Origin: an uncultured Coriobacteriaceae bacterium
GTDB taxonomy: Bacteria > Actinomycetota > Coriobacteriia > Coriobacteriales > Eggerthellaceae
Direction: 5' to 3'
NCBI GenBank assembly: GCA_902767025.1
Contig: CACXFZ010000066.1
Location: 1 to 8,506 of the forward strand
Length of the DNA stretch: 8,506 bases
Part shown: one piece after another, positions 1-5,729 of the stretch
Position numbering within the stretch: the first letter of the stretch is position 1
Layout: each line of letters opens with the position of its first letter
Translations under genes and position numbers: made by a program
The notes under the pieces: generated by a model
The model's database searches: none
Seen by the model: the letters and a program-made list of their open reading frames with translations, nothing else
Told to the model about the DNA's origin: nothing

Positions 1-943
1 CAACCCCGCGAACAACGATGCCATGTACGAGTTCTACAACCTGGGCCTGGGCGACCCCTGGCCGGTCTCGGCCTTGCATGGCACGGGGACGGGCGACTTG
101 CTCGACCATGTGATCGAGCTGCTCAGCGACATCCCCGAGCGCGAGGAAGAGCAGGACTGCATCAATGTCGCCATCATCGGGCGCCCCAACGCCGGCAAGT
201 CGTCGTTGACCAATGCGCTCACGAAACAGGACCGCTCGATCGTCAGCGACGTCGCAGGCACCACTCGCGATGCGATCGACACCATCGTGCATCATGGCGA
301 CACCGCCTACCGCATCGTCGACACGGCTGGCCTGCGCCGCAAGAGCCAGATAGACGAAGACGTGGAGTACTACGGGTTCGTGCGTGCGCTGCGCGCCATC
401 GACCGTGCCGACGTGGCCGTGCTGGTCATCGACGCCACCTTGGGCCTGACCGATCAGGACCAGCGCGTTGCGGGATTCGCGGCCGAACGTGGTTGCGCGC
501 TCATCATCGTGCTCAACAAGTGGGACCTGGTGGACGGGCCGGAGGAAAAGCAGCGCATCCGCGACAAGATCGAAGACCGGCTCACGTTCGTCAAGTACGC
601 ACCGGTCACGGCAACCTGCGCGACCAGCGGAAAAGGCGTCGAGAAGATCTGGACGCTCATCGACAAGGCCTACGCGGGCTACACCACCACGGTGTCGACG
701 AGCAAGCTCAACAACTGGCTGGGTCAGATCCGTGAATTCGGCCACAGCATCACGAAGGGCAAGAAGATCCTGCGCATCAAGTACGTCACCCAAACATCAA
801 CGTGCCCGCCGCAGTTCACGTTCTTCGCAAACCATCCCGAAATCGTCGATGCGAACTACGAGCGTTTCCTGGAAAACAGGCTGCGCCAGTCGTTCGACTT
901 CACCGGCACTCCCATCGTCATCAAGTTCAAGCATAAGGCGTAA
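1..943 (+). CDS. der: Ribosome-assembly GTPase Der (EngA), 3' part
   Basis: The reading frame is open from base 2, so the gene begins before the window. Der is a cytosolic GTPase with two tandem G domains and a C-terminal KH-like domain, and it acts in 50S ribosomal subunit assembly. The window starts just after the NKxD of the first G domain and keeps its G5 motif (SALHG, about bases 68-82). The second G domain is complete: P-loop GRPNAGKS (179-202), switch TTRDAID, DTAG, and NKWD (515-526). The C-terminal domain carries YVTQTSTCPPQF, YERFLENRLR and GTPI, all typical of Der. The P-loop has Ala where Val is usual, and the usual G5 Ser-Ala is Cys-Ala (617-622). The TAA stop lies 3 bp before plsY, and the plsY ribosome binding site is inside der, so the two are probably cotranscribed. 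The family assignment is secure; the N-terminal part is not visible. Confidence 0.97.
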   Translation, partial: NPANNDAMYEFYNLGLGDPWPVSALHGTGTGDLLDHVIELLSDIPEREEEQDCINVAIIGRPNAGKSSLTNALTKQDRSIVSDVAGTTRDAIDTIVHHGDTAYRIVDTAGLRRKSQIDEDVEYYGFVRALRAIDRADVAVLVIDATLGLTDQDQRVAGFAAERGCALIIVLNKWDLVDGPEEKQRIRDKIEDRLTFVKYAPVTATCATSGKGVEKIWTLIDKAYAGYTTTVSTSKLNNWLGQIREFGHSITKGKKILRIKYVTQTSTCPPQFTFFANHPEIVDANYERFLENRLRQSFDFTGTPIVIKFKHKA

Positions 944-946
944 AAC

Positions 947-1609
947 ATGATTCATCCTCTGCTCGCTTGCATATTGGTATTCGCGATATCGTTCCTGCTG
1001 GGGTCGATACCCAGCGGGCTCATCATCGGCAAACTCGTCTACGGTGTGGACATACGCGAAGTGGGTTCGGGCAACATCGGCACCACGAACGCCATCCGCG
1101 CCCTGGGCAAGAAGGGCGGCTACATCGTCTTCCTGCTCGATTACGCCAAGGGCATCGTGTCGGGCCTCATCGGCATGGGAGCCTTCTCGCTGGTCTCTCC
1201 CGACGGGTCTCCCGTTGGGGGCTTCATGCAGGGGGATTTCCTGGCCGCGGCGTTCCTTGCCTGCGTCATGGGCCACGTGTTCAGTCCCTGGCTGGGCTTC
1301 AGGGGCGGCAAGGGCATTGCGGTTGCCATCGGATGCCTGTTCATCACCTATGGCCCGTACCCGGCTATCGTGGAGCTCGTTGCCTTCGTCCTGGTCGTCA
1401 TGCTCACCAAGTACGTGTCCGCCGGCTCCATTGCAGCGGCTGCGATCTGCCCCATCCTGGCATTCATCATCTTCGGCAACGACATCCCGGCTGCGCTGAT
1501 GTGCAGTGCCGGCGCCATCATCGTCATTTGGGCTCATAGGGAAAACATCGCCCGCCTGCGCGCGGGCACGGAACGCAAGATTGGCGAGAAGGGCACGAAG
1601 GCCTCTTAA
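947..1609 (+). CDS. plsY: Glycerol-3-phosphate acyltransferase PlsY
   Basis: This is a 220-residue integral membrane protein that moves an acyl group from acyl-phosphate (made by PlsX) to glycerol-3-phosphate, the first acylation step of phospholipid synthesis. Family motifs appear in order: GSIPSGLIIGK (residues 19-29), GSGNIGTTNAIR (40-51) with LLDYAKG (63-69), then GHVFSPWLGFRGGKG (109-123), and a C-terminal HRENIARLRAGTE (197-209). Hydrophobic segments lie near residues 4-22, 56-82, 97-115, 124-156 and 158-196, fitting the multi-pass topology of the family, and the length is normal. The ATG follows the der stop by 3 bp with a weak AAGG (935-938) 8 bases upstream. Three family motif blocks are intact, so function is very likely conserved. 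PlsX is not in the window. Confidence 0.97.
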   Translation: MIHPLLACILVFAISFLLGSIPSGLIIGKLVYGVDIREVGSGNIGTTNAIRALGKKGGYIVFLLDYAKGIVSGLIGMGAFSLVSPDGSPVGGFMQGDFLAAAFLACVMGHVFSPWLGFRGGKGIAVAIGCLFITYGPYPAIVELVAFVLVVMLTKYVSAGSIAAAAICPILAFIIFGNDIPAALMCSAGAIIVIWAHRENIARLRAGTERKIGEKGTKAS

Positions 1610-1624
1610 GAAGGGATCTGCACG

Positions 1625-2128
1625 ATGGCTGCGCTCACCTCGAAGAGCTCCGGAAGCGCGTTGTCCCATTACGTCTACCACACGCCGGTAGGCAGGGTCA
1701 CCATCGAGGGCAACGACCATGCGATCACGCGGTTGGTGCTGGGCCCCGCCGTGTTCGACAGCGCCATCAAGTCAACTGCAGTCACGAACAGGGCCGCCAC
1801 GCAAATACAGGAGTACCTTGCCGGCAAGCGGCAGGCCTTCGACGTACCGCTCGAGCCGGCAGGCTCCGATTTCCAACGGGACGTGTGGAGCAAGATCCAG
1901 TCCATACCCTATGGCGAAACCATGTCGTACAGCGCCTTGGCGCAAAGCCTGGGCAAGCCCGGCTCGTTTCGGGCGGTAGGGCAGGCGGCGAACAAGAACC
2001 CGATCCTGATCCTGATACCGTGCCACCGCCTCGTGGGCGCCGACGGCGGGCTCGTGGGATATGCGGCAGGGCTGCACGTGAAGGAATTCCTCCTGAATCT
2101 GGAAGCCGGCGCGGGGCAGCGTCCCTAG
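1625..2128 (+). CDS. ogt: Methylated-DNA--protein-cysteine methyltransferase
   Basis: This 167-residue suicide DNA-repair protein transfers alkyl groups from O6-alkylguanine (and O4-alkylthymine) to its own active-site cysteine. The nucleophile is Cys133 in the PCHR signature (residues 132-135). Around it are FQRDVWSKIQSIPYGET (83-99), SYSALAQ (101-107), the helix-turn-helix and arginine-finger region SFRAVGQAANKNP (114-126), and GGLVGYAAGLHVKEFLLNLE (141-160). The N-terminal part (about 15-75) is the usual variable ribonuclease-like fold. There is no Ada-type N-terminal zinc domain or AraC-type regulator domain, so this is the stand-alone Ogt form. A GAAGGG ribosome binding site (1610-1615) lies 9 bases before the ATG. 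The gene starts 15 bp after plsY and probably shares its transcript. The symbol ogt is a family-level choice. Confidence 0.96.
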   Translation: MAALTSKSSGSALSHYVYHTPVGRVTIEGNDHAITRLVLGPAVFDSAIKSTAVTNRAATQIQEYLAGKRQAFDVPLEPAGSDFQRDVWSKIQSIPYGETMSYSALAQSLGKPGSFRAVGQAANKNPILILIPCHRLVGADGGLVGYAAGLHVKEFLLNLEAGAGQRP

Positions 2129-2134
2129 CTGCGC

Positions 2135-2140
2135 TACAAT
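2135..2140 (+). promoter_or_regulatory. Candidate -10 box upstream of rpe
   Basis: TACAAT (5 of 6 to the consensus TATAAT) lies in the short gap after the ogt stop, within TGCGCTACAAT. Transcription from it would begin near 2147, after the in-frame GTG at 2145 and before the strong ribosome binding site at 2151-2159. No convincing TTGACA-like -35 box sits 16-18 bases upstream. The site could give rpe and the genes after it their own promoter inside a larger operon. This rests on sequence resemblance only. Confidence 0.4.
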
Positions 2141-2150
2141 CGGTGTGACC

Positions 2151-2159
2151 GAAGGAGGG
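2151..2159 (+). promoter_or_regulatory. Strong ribosome binding site that sets the rpe start
   Basis: GAAGGAGGG is a near-perfect Shine-Dalgarno sequence. It is 6 bases before the GTG at 2166 but lies downstream of the in-frame GTG at 2145, so it can serve only the 2166 start. The in-frame TTG at 2160 directly abuts it and has no usable spacing. Confidence 0.85.
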
Positions 2160-2165
2160 TTGTAC

Positions 2166-2861
2166 GTGTTCGAGCCCGTGAAGATTTCGCCTTCCATCCT
2201 GTCAGCCGATTTCGACCGCTTGGGCGAAGAGATCGACCAGGTCCTGAAGGCTGGTGCCGATTGGATTCACATAGACGTGATGGATGGCCATTTCGTGCCC
2301 AACATCACGGTTGGCGTGCCCGTGCTGGCTTCGCTGCGCGCACGCTACGATGCCGTGATGGACGTGCATATGATGGTATCGAACCCTCTGGAGCAGCTCC
2401 CGTGGTTCCTGGCTTTGAAGCCCGACTACGTGACCATTCACATCGAGGCCGCTTCGGACGAGGCGGAGCTGCGCAGCGCCGTCGAGCTCATCCGGAAAGC
2501 CGGTGCTCATCCAGGTGTTGCCCTGAAGCCCGACTGCCCGATTCAGGCGCTCGAGAGCACGATCGAGCTGTGGGACATGGTTCTGGTGATGAGCGTGTTC
2601 CCGGGCTTTTCCGGTCAGTCGTTCATAGACACGACCCCCGACCGCATCAAGCAGACCGTCGAGCTTGCGCGCTCGCGCGGGGCGAGCCCCCTGATCCAAG
2701 TCGACGGCGGCATCAACGCCGAAACGGCAGCACTGGTGGGCGCGCAGGGAGCCGACGTGCTCGTCGCAGGCAATGCGGTGTTCAAGGCCGACGATTACGC
2801 GATTGCCGTCGAGGCCATACGAAACGCCGCCGAGGAAGCTGCGGCTTCGTCAGGAAGGTAG
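2166..2861 (+). CDS. rpe: Ribulose-phosphate 3-epimerase
   Basis: This cytosolic TIM-barrel enzyme interconverts D-ribulose-5-phosphate and D-xylulose-5-phosphate in the pentose phosphate pathway. I chose the GTG at 2166 (231 residues) because GAAGGAGGG lies 6 bases before it and the protein then begins close to the conserved KISPSILSAD. The in-frame GTG at 2145 would add seven residues encoded by the ribosome binding site itself. Conserved elements are IHIDVMDGHFVPNIT (residues 34-48, with His36 and catalytic Asp38), MDVHMMV (65-71, His68), VTIHIEA (89-95), the phosphate-gripping loop near 144-152, and QVDGGI (178-183, catalytic Asp180). The usual VNPGFGGQ loop reads VFPGFSGQ here. All metal and acid/base residues are present. 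The stop is 2 bp before the desulfurase gene, so the two are probably cotranscribed. Confidence 0.96.
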   Translation: MFEPVKISPSILSADFDRLGEEIDQVLKAGADWIHIDVMDGHFVPNITVGVPVLASLRARYDAVMDVHMMVSNPLEQLPWFLALKPDYVTIHIEAASDEAELRSAVELIRKAGAHPGVALKPDCPIQALESTIELWDMVLVMSVFPGFSGQSFIDTTPDRIKQTVELARSRGASPLIQVDGGINAETAALVGAQGADVLVAGNAVFKADDYAIAVEAIRNAAEEAAASSGR

Positions 2862-2863
2862 AC

Positions 2864-4069
2864 ATGGAATCGCGCGTGTATCTGGACTGGGCGGCGACCG
2901 CCCTTTTGTGCACGGAGGCATACGACGCGATGCTTGCCTTCCTGGCACCCGGCAGGGACAACGCCGCGTACGGAGCCAACGCGAATTCCCTTCACACGGA
3001 AGGCAGGAACGCGTTCAACGCGCTTGAAGAGGCGCGCTTGCAGGTTGCTTCCTGCATCGGGGCGCGTCCCGACGAGGTCTACTTCACCAGCGGTGCCACC
3101 GAGAGCGACAACCTGGCCGTGATCGGCCTGGCTCGGCACGCCCGCGACCAGCGCATACGCAAAGGCAGGCCGTTCGAGCAGGCTCCCCGCGTCATCATCG
3201 GCGGCATCGAGCACGGTGCCATCGGGCAGGCGGCCGACATCCTGGCCAAGGAGGGCTTCTCCATCGACATCGCGCTACCCGATGCCACCGGCCGCATCGA
3301 TCCGGCCCGCATCGGCGAGCTTGCCACGGACGACACCCTGCTCGTGTCGGTGATGTACGCCAACAACGAGGTGGGAAGCATCCAGGACATCGCCGCCATC
3401 TGCAAGCAAGCGCACGATGCCGGCTGCCTGATGCACACCGATGCCGCACAGGCGCTCGCCAAGGTGCGTATCGACTGCCACGGCCTGGACGTGGATGCTG
3501 CCAGCTTTTCCAGCCACAAGATCTGCGGCCCCAAGGGCGTGGGTGCGCTGTACCTGAAGCGAGGCGTTGCGATCGACCCCCTGATGGTCGGCGGAGGCCA
3601 GGAACATGGCGTGCGCAGCGGCACGCAGAACGTTGCGGGCATCGCAGGCTTCGCTGCTGCATGCATGCACCTGTGCCACGACGAAGATGCCCGAGCAGCC
3701 GAACAGGAGCGGCAGACCCAGCTGCGCACGATGCTCTACGAGGGGCTGTGCGCTCTGCCGGGCGTGCAAGCATGCGTTCCCTGCCTGGAAGCACCCGACA
3801 ACTACCTGTGCAACGTCGTGAGCGTGACCGTCGACGGGTTCGAAAGCGAAACGCTCATCCTGCGCTGCGACCTGAACGGGTTCGCGGTTTCGGGAGGAAG
3901 CGCATGCAGCTCGCATTCCCTCGAGCCCAGCAAGGTGCTGTCACGCCTGGGGATTCCCCGCGACCGTGCGCTGGGTGCCTTGCGCATCTCTCTCGGCATC
4001 TACACGACGCAAGAAGACGTAGAGCGCTTCCTATCGACGTTTCCCCAGGTCATTGCCTGGAACGAATGA
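2864..4069 (+). CDS. Cysteine desulfurase, NifS/IscS type (class I)
   Basis: This 401-residue PLP enzyme takes sulfur from L-cysteine as an enzyme persulfide, giving alanine and sulfur for Fe-S clusters or tRNA thiolation. The visible active site is YLDWAAT (6-12), FTSGATESDNLA (74-85), the ring-stacking His118 in GGIEHGAI, YANNEVGSIQ (165-174), Asp193 in HTDAAQ, the PLP Schiff-base Lys219 in SSHKICGPKG, GVRSGTQN (249-256), and the persulfide Cys348 in SGGSACSS. The long loop after Cys348 (HSLEPSKVL) marks class I rather than SufS. The ATG at 2864 follows an AGGAAGG ribosome binding site (2852-2858), and the start fits the family N-terminus. There are 14 cysteines, including Cys221 two residues after the PLP lysine and a C-x2-C pair at 304/307. 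No IscU, IscR, MnmA or ThiI gene adjoins, so its sulfur acceptor cannot be told, and I give no symbol. Confidence 0.95.
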   Translation: MESRVYLDWAATALLCTEAYDAMLAFLAPGRDNAAYGANANSLHTEGRNAFNALEEARLQVASCIGARPDEVYFTSGATESDNLAVIGLARHARDQRIRKGRPFEQAPRVIIGGIEHGAIGQAADILAKEGFSIDIALPDATGRIDPARIGELATDDTLLVSVMYANNEVGSIQDIAAICKQAHDAGCLMHTDAAQALAKVRIDCHGLDVDAASFSSHKICGPKGVGALYLKRGVAIDPLMVGGGQEHGVRSGTQNVAGIAGFAAACMHLCHDEDARAAEQERQTQLRTMLYEGLCALPGVQACVPCLEAPDNYLCNVVSVTVDGFESETLILRCDLNGFAVSGGSACSSHSLEPSKVLSRLGIPRDRALGALRISLGIYTTQEDVERFLSTFPQVIAWNE

Positions 4070-4989
4070 AAGGCTACGCGAACATGCAAGATGATTCCAA
4101 CAACGCCCGCACGGATGCGACCGAGCTCGCCTCCATCAACTCGGACGTGCTGTCCCACCGTGCCGAGCATTCCTGGTCGGTGCGCGAGGTCGAGCAGGCG
4201 CTGAGCGCTCTGTTTCCGCCATCGGACGCACTCGATTGGGACCGTACCGGACTGGTGGTGGGCAACCCCTACGACAAGGTCGAGGGGATTGCCGTAGCGC
4301 TCGACCCCACCGTCGAGGCCGTCAAAACCGCCGAGTCCTTGGGCATAAACGTGCTGGTCACGCACCATCCGCCCTACATCGCGCCCCCTGAAACGCTCAT
4401 CGCCCCCGGCAGCGGAGCCAGCGGCTCCCAGCTGAGCGTTTGGCAGGCCGCGCGCAGCAACGTGAACCTGTTGTGCTACCACACGGCGCTTGACGTGAGC
4501 GTCCAGGCGTCCCAAGTGCTGCCCGGTTTGCTGTCGCTTCCGTTCGAACGCATTCTGGAGCCCTTGCAGCAAGACGCCTGCAAGGGATTCGGGCAGGTGT
4601 GCTCGCTTCGCGACGAGGATGCCGGCTACACCCTGCGCATGCTCGCCGCCCGCTGCGTGGCCGTGTTCGGCCGCCAGCCGCGCGTGTGGGGCCCCGAATC
4701 GATGCGGATAGAATCGGTGGTCACGGCCACCGGAAGCGGCGGCAGCCTGGTGCAGTCGTGCCTGGACGCCGGCGTCGATTGCCTGGTATGCGGCGAGGTC
4801 CACTACCACGACGCCGTGCATGCGCGCGAAGCCGGGCTGTCCATCATCGAACTGGGCCATGACGTCTCCGAATTGCCGCTGTGCGGCGTGCTCGCATCGG
4901 CCCTGGAGGCCTCCGGGTACCCCGCAGACAAGATCGCCCACATCGACCAGTCGTTCAACTGGTGGATTCCCGAAGCCTCGAGGAGGTAG
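4066..4989 (+). CDS. Nif3/YbgI-family dinuclear metal protein
   Basis: This is a Nif3-like (DUF34/YbgI) protein, a widespread family with a two-metal site. It is often annotated as a GTP cyclohydrolase I type 2 homologue, but its physiological role is unsettled. Metal-ligand candidates are His100 and His101 in THHPP (99-103), Asp143 in HTALD, and His265 and Glu269 in GHDVSE; GEVHYHDA (243-250) is the conserved strand before the last site. The core (about residues 37-307) matches the short form of the family, without the PII-like insertion of longer homologues. Residues 1-36 are a polar extension. The ATG at 4066 overlaps the desulfurase stop (ATGA), which favours coupled translation; the ATG at 4084, with AAAGG at 4069-4073, is an alternative giving 301 residues. 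The stop is embedded in the next gene's AGGAGG. Family assignment is firm, function open. Confidence 0.9.
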   Translation: MKGYANMQDDSNNARTDATELASINSDVLSHRAEHSWSVREVEQALSALFPPSDALDWDRTGLVVGNPYDKVEGIAVALDPTVEAVKTAESLGINVLVTHHPPYIAPPETLIAPGSGASGSQLSVWQAARSNVNLLCYHTALDVSVQASQVLPGLLSLPFERILEPLQQDACKGFGQVCSLRDEDAGYTLRMLAARCVAVFGRQPRVWGPESMRIESVVTATGSGGSLVQSCLDAGVDCLVCGEVHYHDAVHAREAGLSIIELGHDVSELPLCGVLASALEASGYPADKIAHIDQSFNWWIPEASRR

Positions 4990-4994
4990 TTCGC

Positions 4995-5723
4995 ATGCAG
5001 GCCACGCAAGCAAACATCGAAGCGCTGCTGCAGATGCAGGAGATCGACCGCAACCGTGCGCGCGCGGAGCTGGAGATGAAGAACCTGCCCCACAAGGACC
5101 TGGTGCTCCAGGGCCGGACGAAGCGCAAGGCACTGCAGGCGGCGCATGACAATGCCACCGGTGTGCTCGCCCAGGAAAAGCAGGCGCTCGCCCAGATCGA
5201 TGCCGAAGACGAGAAGCTCGTTGCGAAGACCCAGGATGCGCAGACGGCCATCGAGGAGGCGTCGGGGGATTACCGGCGCGTGAGCCAGCTGACGCGCGAC
5301 ATGGAAGGCGCGCAGAAGCGACGCGAGACCCTGGCGTTCCAGCGCGAGAAGGTGAAGGCCCGGGTAGACGAGGCCGCCAAGCTCGTTGCCGCAGCTGTGC
5401 AGGCCATGGACGCGATCGACCAGCGGGAAGCGCAGCTGGTGGAAGAGTACAACCAGAAGACGGCATCGCTTGCCAACGACGTTCAGGCCGGCATGCAGCT
5501 GAGAAACGACCTGGCTGCCACATTGCCCGAGGAGATCCTGACGGCCTACAACGAGGCTGTCAGCCGCTGCAAGGGCGTGGGATTGGCGCAGCTCAACGGC
5601 ACCGCCTGCAGCGCATGCCGCCACGAGCTCGATGCCGACAGACTGCTGCATGCGAGACTCGAGGCCCCCTTGGCATCCTGCCCCTCGTGCAAGCGGCTGC
5701 TGATCGTCCCGGAAGGCGAATAG
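4995..5723 (+). CDS. Coiled-coil zinc-ribbon protein (CT398-like / zf-RING_7)
   Basis: This 242-residue protein has two parts. Residues about 5-175 are rich in Ala, Glu, Lys, Gln and Arg, with heptad-like helices broken near 90-110, as in the antiparallel coiled-coil hairpin of CT398-like proteins. Residues 192-236 hold a zinc ribbon with Cys205-x2-Cys208 and Cys229-x2-Cys232 (GTACSACRHEL and ASCPSCKRLL). Before it, LPEEILTAYNEA (177-188) matches the family linker. The function is not established; a nucleic-acid-binding or adaptor role has been suggested for the family, and neighbourhood with nif3 is common in actinobacteria and clostridia. The ATG at 4995 follows a perfect AGGAGG (4981-4986) by 8 bases, which overlaps the end of nif3. 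No signal peptide is seen, so it is presumably cytosolic. Confidence 0.85.
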   Translation: MQATQANIEALLQMQEIDRNRARAELEMKNLPHKDLVLQGRTKRKALQAAHDNATGVLAQEKQALAQIDAEDEKLVAKTQDAQTAIEEASGDYRRVSQLTRDMEGAQKRRETLAFQREKVKARVDEAAKLVAAAVQAMDAIDQREAQLVEEYNQKTASLANDVQAGMQLRNDLAATLPEEILTAYNEAVSRCKGVGLAQLNGTACSACRHELDADRLLHARLEAPLASCPSCKRLLIVPEGE

Positions 5724-5729
5724 GCATCC

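Noticed and set aside
797..1720. A 307-codon minus-strand frame opposite plsY
   Set aside because: It mirrors plsY codons, shows no membrane segments or motifs, and crosses three plus-strand genes.
2671..2687. Inverted repeat GCTCGC / GCGAGC within rpe
   Set aside because: Lies in the middle of a conserved coding region with no T-run; common by chance in GC-rich DNA.
2261..2863. Long upstream in-frame extension of the cysteine desulfurase through rpe
   Set aside because: The extension is an out-of-frame reading of rpe. The desulfurase has a good ribosome binding site and the family N-terminus at 2864.
4000..5523. A 507-codon open frame on the minus strand opposite nif3 and the zinc-ribbon gene
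   Set aside because: Same reason: a low-complexity Arg/Pro/Ala-rich translation, no motif, and complete overlap with well-supported genes.
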